Shown piece after piece: positions 39,121 through 50,730 of a DNA stretch of 64,000 bases. The position numbers were made by a program, and so were the translations under genes. Every line of letters starts with the position of its first letter. Positions within the stretch are counted from its first letter, which is position 1. The notes below the pieces were generated by a model. It searched no databases. It was not told the origin of the DNA and worked only from the letters and a program-made list of their open reading frames with translations. Source of the DNA: Gonapodya prolifera JEL478 (lineage: Eukaryota; Monoblepharomycota; Monoblepharidomycetes; Monoblepharidales; Gonapodyaceae); NCBI GenBank assembly GCA_001574975.1, contig KQ965757.1, forward strand, positions 198,037 to 262,036. Reading direction: 5' to 3'.

Positions 39121-42100
39121 CGTATATGCGGTGCCTGGATGTGGGGTGCCTAAAAGTTTTGGGAGACCTCGACGTCGCATGTCGACCAGTTCAACTTTAC
39201 GACTCCGCACATCGCAGACTGCAGTCACCATGTGTGTCACTCAAAACGCTCTTATCAGAGACTGGTAAGAGGTCTGGTCACCCACAGAGATTGGTTTGAG
39301 GGCATGGGTCTGTTAATGTGTGTCACTCAAAACGCTCTTATCAGAGACGGGTAAGAAGTCTGGTCACCTACAGAGATTGGTTTGAGGGCATGGGCTGTTA
39401 TCTCCACCTTCCAGTACCCCAATTGCTTGTCACAACGGACCGCGAACGTCTCTACCTATCGCACGACACAACACAACACTTTCGCACCTCTTGTGTGCCA
39501 ACATTGTGACGTCACCATTTACCACAGTCATCACCTTTTTGCCGCTTGTAGACGCTCACGTTGATTCTCATGGTTCGTCAACTTAAGGCAATAGCTCTTA
39601 GGTCGTTTCTAATGTGAACTCCATGTATACATGTCTTCGTGTGCTGTTATGCCTCCGCAGTTTGCTCCTCTGAAAATTATGAATATTTTGCCACGCCTTG
39701 TACATCGCTCTGAAATGGAGCAGTATTCTTTCCCCTCCTCTCAAATTTTTCTATCCCATGTCTACACGCAAAATGTGCCTTTTATGAATGCCACCAGCCA
39801 CATGCGGTACGCCGCGTCACCCAACCATTCAACTATACTTTTCGCCGCGGCATGAGCACAGAACAACGCACAACAGTGTGCGCGTGCATTGATGCTGCAG
39901 GCGAGTTGATTTGTTGAGATTGCGACTGGGTATGCGGTGCCTGGAGCATGATGAAGTGCCAACTGTATTTTTGGCATCCCTGGTCAACGACCACTTCACC
40001 TCGTTCCACCAATTGAAGTTGCCATAAAGTAAATACGTCCATCAAAGCACCCTTCGCAGAGACTGGTGCGAGCTGGGGTCAATTACATGAAATTTTCCCG
40101 GGAGCGAGTGCGGTGGCCAGGAACGTTGCCAAATGGCACCACCAGCTTCAACCACCCCATGCGTGACCAGAACTGTATGGGAGCATCTGTACCACTGCGT
40201 ACGAGATGAGTTTCAAATTTCACCTCCCAGGTGGTTATTCCGTGACGTCACCCTTTTGTCGCAGGCTCACAGAGATAGAAGTTTTGTGCCGCAAAGAGAC
40301 ACCCATGCTGATTTTCATGGTTTGTCAATGTCAGTCAGCGAATTCCTTCCCGCAATATGATGATCTCCTTGGGTACCTGTGTTGTTGTACTATTATACCC
40401 TCATAGTGCTTCTCGGACAATTTTGAAGCTGTTTTTGCCACACCTTGTGCTTCACTCTCCATTCTGCATGTGATGCTGACGGTGACAATTCGGCATCTTG
40501 GATGCTTTTCACCAAGAAGCAGTATTGTATCAAAAGACCAGAGCATACTCACGTCACCCTTCCTTTCCCTTTACGCTTTTCACGAATGGACACGCAGCAC
40601 ACCGGATCACCCACTCATCCCACCATATTTTCCTCCGTGGCGTCAGCCACGCACGTCTTTGTGCACGTGTGTTGATGCTGCAGGCGAGACATGTGTTTGA
40701 ATGTAGTGCTGAGTGCACGGTGTTGGGAGACGGTGCGGTTACTTTTTTCTGCTACCCTCGACCACACCTCACCCCACGATCCTGGGCATTAGGGTTGCAC
40801 TACACGTCTCTCAAATCACTCCTCGCAGAGGCTGGCGCGAGGTCTGGTCACGTACAGAGATATTTTGGGGGCGACGGTTTAGGGTGTGGTGCGGCCTGCG
40901 GGCTTGATTGCCACCATCTAGCACCACCCCCGTTGGCATCCGTAAACAACCACGGCAACATTGTTACCTACCATACACGACATTTAGCTTCACTTTTTTA
41001 CCTTGCATGTAGTTTTAATGTGACGTCACCGTTAGCCGAGCCATCACATTTTTGCTGCACGTGGACGTTACCCATGCTTTTATGACCCCATGGTTTGCTT
41101 CCCTGACAAATACAAAGTCTTTTTTGCCATGTAATGTGCTGCACTCTACATTCGTGAGCCAGGCTCACGCAGGCATTTTTCACCAGTAGCCCTCTGCTGA
41201 CCATTGATACTCACTCACCCCACCATACTTTCTGCCGTGGGTTGAGCTACGTGCTACGTCGTGCACGTACATCAACCTCGCAGTCAAATGGCCACTCGTG
41301 TAAGTTTGTACACAGTGCTTGCACACTGCGCGACAGAATCAAAAGACTCACCTTCACGTTGCAATTTTCATCCATTCCTGACTTTTCCTCCGTTTGCAAA
41401 TTTTTCTATGTATCCCTTGCCCAGGCGCGAAACAGTGCATTTCATGATTTCATCAATGTGCAACGCCTCGTCAAACACCTGTTCAACCATATTTTGCGCC
41501 GCGTGTGACCGAGCGCACGCACGACTTTATGCATGTACATTGATGCCACAGGAGACCTTCTGATTTTCTGGGGATTTGAGTCACTGTAAGACTGCATGCG
41601 CGGTGGCTGGTCGAGACGTCGACGAACTTTGATACCCGTCTTCGCACGTTGCAATCGCGAAACCCAGCGAAGCACTCTCCGCGGAGACTGGAGAAAGGTC
41701 TTGTCGACCACAGAAAATTTTTAGGGTCACGAGTATGGTGCGGAACAGCTTCAACCACCCCAATCGCCTTCTCAAGCTTTTTGGGAACATCTACCATCAT
41801 GACCGACCACATTACGGATAACGTTTTGTTTTGCTTTCTTAACTCCCCTGTGGTTGTACTGTGACGTCACCCATAATTAGCCAGAGCCACCACATTTTTT
41901 GCTGCGCGTAGACATCATATGTTGATTCACATAATTCGTCAGGTTCGGGCAATCGTACACTCATTATGGAAGGGTTATATCACCTGCTTGTGAGCGTTTT
42001 GTCCAAATGTTTTGCTTCCCTGGCAATTACAAACGTTTTGTCATGTCTTGTGCTTCACTTTGCATTCCGTAAGTCTTGGCTGATGAAGGCAAGTTCCCAC

Positions 42101-45100
42101 TCTATTGCACTGGCGACCAGGACACAATGTTATCTCACATGTGCAGTGCACTGCTGACGTCACCCTTCCGCTCCCTCTTGCCTTTCGCGCATGCTTGCAC
42201 CGCTTTTCCCCATTTTTCCGCCACGGTGACTGCCCCCATAGTTTGGTTCTCTGTCATTTATAACTAACTTTTTACCGCGCCACGCGTTTTGCACTATATT
42301 CTGTAAGAGAGGGTGATGCTACCAGGAAACCGTGCTTGTAGATGGCGTGTGTAACAGCTGTTGGGAAAACTTGGTTGATTCACCAACACCCACATGCACG
42401 CCTCTCAAAGCAATTGCTGCGTAGACGGGTGACATATCCTCGCACTTGCATGATATATTTTATTGAGGGGTTGATCTGGTGTTGAATTTTTTCCCCACCA
42501 CTGCCTCCCATCCCAACTCATAACCGGACATCAGGACACATATCTACCCGCAAGACACACTATCCGATTTACTTTTCCGCCCCTGTGGAGTTACCAGTGA
42601 CATTACCTGTTTGCCACAGCCATAAGTTTTGCAACACACTGTGGCAGAACTGACACTCAGTCCGTCAACCTCCTGGGATATGTCCGAAGGGTAAGTAGCA
42701 GCGCGGGACTGGAGAGAGAGTGGGCGGTGATATGATCTAGAGAGAAGGTAGGGATGTGATGTATTGGTCTTGTTTGAATATGAGACTGTCTGACTGTGCG
42801 CCCAGATAAATGCTACCTGAATGCTACCTTATCGCCCCATACTACCCGACGGCTTTACTGGTGGACTAACCCATTACGAGTGTTAGTTCCACTACAACAC
42901 AGACACCTATGCTGATTTGCATGGCTTGTCACCTTCCAGTAAGAGACCTCCCAGAGTTTACATGCTCTTGTGCTACTTCTAACCCAAGGGCCAAAGATTG
43001 CTTCTCTGACAATAATTTTTTGCCACGTCTTGTGGCTCACTTTACCTTCTGAAAGTTGAGCTGATACAGGCAAAGGTGGGATGCTGATCTGGGGGCAGTG
43101 TTTCTTCGGATGCACAGTGTTCTCAATTTGTAGACTGCTCCCTTTGTGCCTTTCATGAATGCAATATGCGACACACCACGTCGCACACTTGTTCCACCGT
43201 ATTTTCCGCCGCGGCATAGGCAACACATTATTTTGTGTCTGTGCATTAATCTCGCAAGCGACGAGCGTTGTTGGATATTGGACTGGGTAGGCAGTGCCTG
43301 GAGACGGGGTGCCAACTTTTGTTCGGCAACACTGGTTGACACCCAATTCACTGTGATCCACGACTCTGTACACTGCATTTGGCTTATAGGTATCTCAAAA
43401 CACTCTCTGCAGAGACGGGTACTAGGTGTGGTCGCTGACAGAAATGTTTTCCGGGGCACGGGTCTGGTGCCTCACATCGTCGCCACCAATACCCAATTTG
43501 CCGACGCTCAAAAAACATCTCTACCCCTCACACACGACATTGATCATCTTCTTACCTCCGTGTTACTACGCTGTGACGTCACCTATGTGCCGCAGCCATC
43601 ACATTTTTGCTGCACGAAGACACCCACGCTGATATTCAAGGCTTGTCACTTTCTGGCAAGCGCGCCCTTCATTATGTTGGCTGGGTGACCTCCTTGTGTA
43701 CATGTGCTCTTATGTCATTATACCTTCAGAGTTTGGTTATCTGAATATCGAACTTTTGCCGCATTCACGCTTGCTCTTCATTCTGTAAGCCAGGCTGATG
43801 AAAGCAAACATCGTCATCAAGGAACTGCTGACGTGAGAGCAATATTCTTTTCTCTCCTCGAAATTTTCCTATCCCATGTCCACGCTCGAAACAGTGCCTT
43901 TCATGAATACCACAGGCGGCACGCCGCATCATCCACTCAGTTCACAAAATTTTGCAGCATGAGCCACGCACGACTTTTTGAGTGCGCATTGGTGCCGCAG
44001 GCGAGACGGGTTTCAAAGTGGTGACCCTGTACTCTATGGAGGCACGACAACATTTTGTGTTCCCTTCCTGGTCAGAGCCTGGCTCGAGTTGTTGTCATCC
44101 ACAGAACTTTTTGGATGGCGCTGGTATGTTGTGGCACATTGCCACCATCATCTCAACCACCCCAGTTGACACTTGTGGCAATGCGGGAACATCCCCACCT
44201 GTCACGCACAACGTCCTAAGCGCTGTCTCCACTCTCGCAGGATCACCTCTGCCCATTGAATGCACCATTTGTTTCATTTCCCAACCTCCCATGTAGGAAC
44301 ACCGTGACGCCAGCCATTTACCATATCCATGACATTTTCTGTCGCTTGTAGACGCTCACGTTGACTTTCATGGTTTGTCACTTTCAGGCAGTAGCTCTAA
44401 GATGGTTTCTAATGTGAACTCCATGTATACATGTGCTGTTGTGCTAATATGCCCTCGTACTTTGCCTCTTCTTCAATTGTGAATAATTTGCCTCGTCTTG
44501 TGCTTCACACTGCATTCTGTGAGTCAAGCCAGCGCAAGCAAGGTCCTTCCTTACTGCTTTGCTGAGCACGGGGCAGTGCTGCCCTCAGGCACAGTGGACT
44601 ACTCACGTTGCCCTTCCGTTCCCTCTGTGCTTTTCGCGAATGCCCCATGCGGCGCAACGGGTCACCCACACATTTCACCATATTTGTGTCGTGGCTGGGC
44701 GAAGTACAGTTATGTGCGTGTGCATTAAAGCTACAGGGAAGCGTCTTAACGGCTGACGCTGTTCTTGGAGATGGCGCGCGGCAAGTACAAATTTTCGGAA
44801 AACTTGGTCGATTCACCTTCATCAACTACTCCACACCCACAAATTGAAGTGTGATTTACTTCTTTCCAAACACTCGCCCGCGGGGACACGTACCATGTCA
44901 CGGCATTTGCATTATACATTTCCGGGGGGCGGTGTGAAGTGTTGTCATCTCCACCATCCACCATCCGATTGGTAGCGCCAGAGCCCACATCACGGGATCG
45001 TCTCTACCTATTGCACAACATTTTTTTTATTTCACGTTCCCACGTCCTCCCTGGTGTACATTGTGACGTCACCTCTTTGCCTCCGAGGTCGCATTTTTGC

Positions 45101-45280
45101 CGCATACACTCACGCTGATTAATCTTAAAGGTTGTCACTGTCTGGCAAGCCCATTTCCGCGTGAAAGGATAACTGTCTCATGTACATGCTTTCTTGTCGA
45201 ATCATGTCACCCACTCATCCCACCATATTTTCCGCTGCGGCATGAGACACGCATGACTTTGTGCACGTGCATCAACTAGT
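39118..45280. repeat. Degenerate long-period tandem repeat array (about 8 units of 0.67-0.99 kb)
   Basis: The same blocks recur in the same order. Block 1, around a TGACGTCA palindrome, is followed by a stretch like catcacatttttgctgcacg: 39507, 40243, 41021, 41862, about 42598 (degenerate), 43574, about 44305 (degenerate) and 45064. Block 2 resembles cacccactcatcccaccata and is followed by cacgcacgactttgtgcacg: about 39815, 40608, 41210, 41480, 43185, 43928, 44665 and 45207. Block 3 resembles tctcaaaacactctctgcag and is followed by gagac-ggt: about 39240, 39326, 40047, 40812, 41662, 42405, 43392 and 44865. Spacing is about 0.72-0.99 kb. Units differ by many substitutions and indels, so the array is old. 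No gene family was recognised in any frame. Confidence 0.8.
39230..39401. repeat. 86-bp direct duplication
   Basis: Bases 39230-39315 and 39316-39401 are near-identical head-to-tail copies (period 86), with only a few differences. The duplicated stretch is block 3 of the long-period array. It is far younger than the array as a whole. Confidence 0.9.
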
Positions 45281-46059
45281 CGAGTGGCTCTGTGCAAATC
45301 TCGGTTTTATTCAAAGTTTCTGGCGGCGTCACGAATACCTCACCATCTCCACTGGCATTCTCTCGATGCACCTGGCCACGATCGCCCCCCGCCCATCCAC
45401 CTGAGTCCGCCTGCTCGCGCGGGAACGGCAAGCTTGTGCGTGAGTGATACAAACGGCTTGAAAAGTTTGTCTCGGAGGTAACGTATTGGAGATGTCCGGG
45501 GTTTGTGCTGTTCAAGGGCATCCAACTCACAAGCGAAGAGTTTTGTCACGAGGTGCGAAAGCGTGCAAGTGTTCTGGTGGCGCCTGAGCGCATCTGGGCG
45601 CCGAAAATCACTTCTGAATCGCGCACAGTGTTGCGCCCGAGATGCTGGAAGACGCACTGAGGCAGATGTAGCAAGGTCCTGTGCGAGACCGCGGGCTCAA
45701 GCTACATGCAGTTTTGTCATTCAAGCCTCAGTGCGATATTGCCCAAAGATCCAAATACTATTTCAACGAACACCCCGCGCTGATGTTTCTTGTCACCAAG
45801 TGTGCTCGAAAACTCAGTCAATTCTATAACTGCAATTATTTGTGAATGAACTGTGGTATGAGCACAATTTTGCGGGGTCGCAAACGTAATTTTGGTACAT
45901 CAAGCATGCGTAGCGGGTCATCTTAAGCCTTCGCTTGATTGGTTTTCGTCATTTTTACCTCGCTCAGCCCCTCTCCCTGAGGACGCACACTCAAAAGCCT
46001 CACCCTCTCTCTCCTTCAAAAGCCCACACACTTTCCCCACTCACAACTCACTCACACCG
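45281..46059. other. Intergenic region; possible C2H2-finger relic
   Basis: About 780 bases between the repeat array and the CCC-family gene. On the minus strand near 45600-45540 the frame reads FRRPDALRRHQNTC, which resembles the end of a C2H2 zinc finger (compare FARLDALRRHESTC at 47144-47255). The first Cys pair is not intact and no full gene is visible. The last 100 bases hold the leader of the gene at 46060. Confidence 0.3.
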
Positions 46060-46782
46060 ATGCAGACCAAGCGCGCTCTCCTCGCTCTCGCCATCGCAGC
46101 TTTCGGCGCCTCCGCCGTCGCAGCCGACCAAGTCACGCTCACATGGCACCCAGAGACGGTCGACGCCCAATGCAGGGCCGCCGTCGTCCAGTCGGGTAAC
46201 ACCTACGATGTATGGTTCTTCAGCTCCACTTCTCACCTGTCTGCCTTTGTCGCCTGACGTTGGTGCGCTCGTTACAAGGGCACGTTCGATATCACGTACT
46301 CGTTCGGCGTGTCTGGTGCCGCGTCCGGCACTATCGGCAGCGGGGTCGCCATCAGCTCCGGGTCCTTTGATGCGGCTGTGAACTACACTCTGGGACCCGT
46401 GTGGACCTTCAGCGCTTGCTGCATGTGAGTCGCGCGCCGCGCTGGCTTGTGCCAATTCCCCGCCCCCTCACCAACATGCGCCTTCCGCCATCTGCCACAT
46501 AGCTCCCCCACCGCGCAAGGCGGTCCCAAGTTCCGCTGCTGCTGCAGTGCGCCGCTCGTGGCAGTATCCCCCGCGACGGTGATTGCGCCGGAAAACATCT
46601 ACCCCGACTGCCCAGCCGGCACGAACACGACCACCCCCCTTGCGACGCTTGAAGACGGGACCGAGGTGTTCCAGAACGGGCCCATTTCGTACTGCGCGGC
46701 ACCGGAGGCTGCTGATGATGGAGCGGATGGCGATGACTGTGCAGACGAAACAGAGGAGGGAGACGCGAACGAATCGGCTTGA
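46060..46782 (+). CDS. Secreted CCC-motif protein (family member C)
   Basis: Exons 46060-46209, 46279-46424 and 46503-46782 fit in phase, giving 191 residues. Signal peptide MQTKRALLALAIAAFGASAV (ending AADQ). The core matches members A and B: DAQCRAAVVQSGNTYD, TFDITYSFGVSGAASGTIGSG, NYTLGPVWTFSACCM and GGPKFRCCCSAP. It then reads EVFQNGPISYC. Instead of the Ala/Ser-rich linker and hydrophobic tail, it ends in an acidic stretch (DDGADGDDCADETEEGDANE). It is therefore predicted to be released rather than GPI-anchored. Function unknown; extracellular. Confidence 0.75.
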
Positions 46783-47143
46783 AGAACGACATGATGGCAC
46801 AAGAAGTCCTTTTGGAGAATCTGATACCTTTGTGATTAACCATGACAAAAACGAATAGTAATATGGAAAATTGTTCCCGACTGACTCAGCACTGATTGGA
46901 CGAAGTGTAGCAATCACTGGGGTGAGGACAGACTTTACACCTGTCACTGCGTTCTTCTCCCTCCGCGTCTAATATCAGTGCAAACCACTCTCAAAACATG
47001 CAACGTGGAGGTAGGAAGCAGTGCTTGATCCCACGAAAAAACCAACAACCAGCCCAATCTGAATTCACATTCGCTCGGTCGATGCATCCAACCACCACCT
47101 CCACCGCCATCCCACGAACATCTCATACCACCGGCGGCCGTCG
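46783..47143. other. Convergent intergenic region
   Basis: About 360 bases between the 3' ends of the CCC-family gene and the C2H2 gene. Nothing recognised. Confidence 0.5.
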
Positions 47144-48531
47144 TTACGCCTTAGGGCAAGTACTCTCGTGCCGCCGAAGCGCATCCAACCTCGCAAAGCC
47201 CTTGCCGCATTTGTCACATATGTGGGGTTTGACACGGCTGTGGATTCGTTCGTGTCTGGTGGGGTAGGGGGGGTGATGGTTAGTTTGATGAAAGGGAGGG
47301 GAAGGGAGGGAAGTGAACGGGAAAGGAGGGACTTACCTGGAAAGATCGTGTTTGCGCCCGAATGCCATTTTGCAGTCCTCGCAGATGTAGGGTCGTTCGC
47401 CTGTGTGACTAGAGGGTTCGGTTTCAGGTGGCAGGTGCGTCGACCAACCCACGCCAAAGACGGTCATAAAAAACATAGCAACGTCAGTCAGTCAATACTC
47501 AGCACATGTCCACCTCTCCACGCTCCAAACTCACGTCACGATATGGCTCGCCATATTATGCGCTCGCGTGGCCGTTCGCCCGCACCCTTTGTACGGGCAC
47601 GTGTATATCTTGCCCTCGCCCTTGGTGTCGGTGTCGGGCGAAGACGAGGCGGCGATGGCAGCCTTCGTTTTAGGCACCTCGTCGTTGTCCGAGTTCCACG
47701 GGTCTGTTTTGGGGTGTGGAGGTGGGTTGGAGTGGGTGGGGAGGTCGGAGGTGGTAAGAGGTGGAGATAGGAAGACGGCGGTGGTGGGGTCAGTGGGGAA
47801 GTCTGGTGTGGCGACTTCGAGCAGTGTGGAGATGGGTGTGCAGCGGGTTCGACCGAACGTAGAGTCTGGCCCAAAGGCTGGTGGCTCCAGGGACTCTCGC
47901 TCGACGCAGATTTGATGCTCAAACGTGGAGTGAATGTGGGTGTCGTCTCTGGGAGCCGTGAGTACAGTTTCGTACAAAGGTGAAAGCTGAAATGCGAGGA
48001 TAATGTTGTCGGTAGTATTTTTCCAACGACATAAGGCTCCTTCTCGAGGCAAACGAGCCAAACGCTGACACACACACCTTCGCGCGCCTCCTGTGATACT
48101 CCAAGGATTGCGCCGGTTTGACATACGCGTTCCAGGCCTTGTCCGCCGTTTCGTCCAATTCACCCGCCATTGACGTCCTCCCAACGACAGCCGGAAGGGG
48201 ACACTGAGGCATCATATCAATCGACGGATTCCAGGCCTCCCGCTCCCTCAACGCAGCCTCGGCGATGGACAGTTGCTTGTAGAGTTCTTCCGCCGACCAT
48301 TTCGCTCGCACGCTCGGAGGGTTGATGGGTTCTCTCCCCGTGCGTCTCCTCTTGCGTGGTTGTAGGGAAAGTAATTCTGGGTCGTGGACCGTCTGATTGT
48401 CGGTGGAAAGGTGGCAGGTTTGAGGGGGAATGCGGCGCATGCAAGGTTTGAGGGAACATCCGGAAAACGAGCGGCGCAACGCGACAACACACCTTGAGCA
48501 TGTATCCGTCTCTCGATGATGCGCTCGGCAT
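47144..48531 (-). CDS. C2H2 zinc-finger transcription factor
   Basis: Nuclear regulator with three adjacent fingers split by introns at matching positions. Finger 1: YTCPYKGCGRTATRAHNMAS, then HIVTH. Finger 2: HTGERPYICEDCKMAFGRKH, then DLSRHERIH. Finger 3: HICDKCGKGFARLDALRRHE, then STC, so its last ligand is Cys. The stop follows at 47144. Exons 47408-47337 and 47255-47144 are exact; joins at IVT/HTG and SR/HER keep frame. Upstream exons carry RKRRRTGREP (a possible nuclear localisation signal), a helical stretch WSAEELYKQLSIAEAALRER, and a Ser/Thr/Pro-rich region before the fingers. The RAHN/RKHD finger pattern resembles the Crz1 and Azf1 groups. Start chosen at MPSASSRDGYMLK (48531); an upstream Met at 48657 is in frame. 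Confidence 0.8.
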
Positions 48532-50730
48532 CGTTTCGCGTGGCAGCGCGTCGGTGTTGGCAGGGGAAGAGCGGAAGGCGAAAAATGTCCTGCGGACACC
48601 CTCACAAGCCATCACAAGCCACATTCGAGCCACACTCTGACCTTCCGAATCGAGCACACCTTATTCCGCTGATCAGGTAAACGTTGAGCTGCTCCCTCTG
48701 GAGTACAAAGTCGTGGACGTACTTCAGGGCGAGCGAAGTGGGATTACGGAAAATGGTTACTGCTATCTACTGTGGGTTTATCCGCCACATGCAAGTGTGT
48801 ATATCGCATTGGGTTCAACCATCAAATTTTTCAAAGATTTAGCTTCCACGCTATTCTTTCTCCTTGGAAATATCATACCGATTCCAGTGTGGCTACTCCA
48901 TCAGGTGGTATAACTGAGACATTGACATTCAATGCAATGAAATTTCGAAATTGGAGCTTTAGTGTTTTGTAGCTCGCATGAATTTTCCGGCCAATTTACG
49001 CTGTGAGTTGGAATCCATCACAATTCGATCAGATTTCCAATGTCTTTTTACCCTCATCGCGAACCTTCGAGGCACCTTTTATAGGCCTCGATACCCCGCC
49101 GCACCGCCGCAAATCTTCGAGTTGTTGCCACTCTCCGAGCTTCCAAAGTACATTCACTACGCTGCTGGGAATCCATCTTCGAAGACCTGCCGAGGATAAA
49201 CACGTTCAGAAAGACCTTGACGCGATACTAGAGGATGATGATGGCGGATTGAAAACCTCAGTACCTCACTTGAATCTCGTTTTCCTCCTCTTTTCCGGGT
49301 CGACGTTCAGCTCGTCCCCCTGTCAAGCACCCACCCACATCGACCACCGCACCCCTCCCGCCCCGCGGCGCCGACGTGGCTCAGTAAATGGGCTCGCAGA
49401 CTCGCTACAACGAGCGCAAGAACCTCCCGCCTGGGTTTCGCGCCATTGACGATTGGGAGGAAGAGGGCGAGAGGCGACGGATCCGAAGACGCAGGGGTGA
49501 AGGAAGTGAAGAGCGTTGGCCAGGACGTGTGAAGTGTAGATTTGCAGAGTTAAAGACTGTAGGATGTTCCGAAAATGACGGGAAAAGGTGAAGTTTTCTA
49601 AAGGCTTCTAAATGACGTCAATTGTGCCGGGTGCGAATGACCGCGCGCTTTTAGCTTCATTTGGATACTAGAGAGCCAGAAAAGTCCTGAAACATCTTAC
49701 CACTAATAACTTCTGTTCAATCGTGGTTCTGCTGTTGGTGTTTTTGGGTGCTGAAGTGACCGAAAGCAGCTTGACGTGTGGCGTCAAATGCAAATGTCCC
49801 GATGTCTTTGTATGGTGCTAACTCCCACTCTTTCTCCGTGTCTCAAGAGCCAACTTGACGCATCCTTGGAGACGTTGAGCTTTCCCGTGAGCTGAGATGA
49901 TTCCGCTGACTTTTTGGGCAACACCAAGCAATTCGGTTAAGCAACCGGAACGCGCAAGGTGGAGTGGGAAAATTCATTTAGGCGCATCAGACCCCACAAC
50001 GTGGCAGGGCACCTGCGCCGGAACCCGATTATGCAATCCAGAGCTGTTTGGGTTTAGCATCGTCCATTCTAAAAGCACGCGTAGGCACGGCAAACCCAAG
50101 TGGCAAATCTTCGGTCTCACCCAACCCACGTCCCACATCGACAAACCAGCAGTTCTTGCCCACAGCCATGTCTTGACTTGCCTGTCTACGGGCCCGTGGA
50201 TTTCACGCGTCAGTGCGTTTCACGGGCAGATCTCGGCATCACTGCTGATGGGGCAACCTCGCTTGGAACTGCCTGGAGTGTGGTTGCCCCGTTGGTAGTA
50301 GTCCCAAAGGCTCGCGGTTGGGGCGTAATTGACCTCCTTCTTGAGTTCTTGAAGTTGCTGAATCCTGTTGCGGGCACGCAAAACGCGAAGACGGTTAGCT
50401 TGACTCATTCTATTTGGTATTCCAGAATGCATCTATGTCGCGTCGAAACACGACAGCGGGTTGCCCAAGCAAATTTCTCAATTCTCCCGCAATTTAGTTA
50501 TATATGGATATTGGAGATATTGCTGGAGATGGAAAGTTCGCATAGACTGCACTTTTGATATTTACCAAGGACATCAACTCTTCCTCCGTAACCCGTTTTA
50601 GAATTATGTTGTATGTTTTTCGTCATGCAAATATTTTTAAATAGCTCTAGAGTAAGGTTACTTGATGTCGCAAAGTCCAAAAGTCCATACGTTTGCATAT
50701 TGCTGGGTTACTGGTGCTCTCATTTTTCTA
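48532..50730. other. Intergenic region without recognised gene
   Basis: About 2.2 kb. Short frames only. One TGACGTCA lies at 49613-49620. I saw no family motif and no similarity to the repeat array beyond that octamer. Confidence 0.5.

Noticed and set aside
39118-45280. Array considered as an LTR element or virus-like insertion
   Set aside because: No reverse transcriptase, integrase, capsid or terminal repeat pair is visible. The structure is a tandem series, not a bounded element.
45892-46059. Longer N-terminus for the CCC-family gene from an upstream Met
   Set aside because: The signal peptide starts at 46060, and the paralogues start at the same point.
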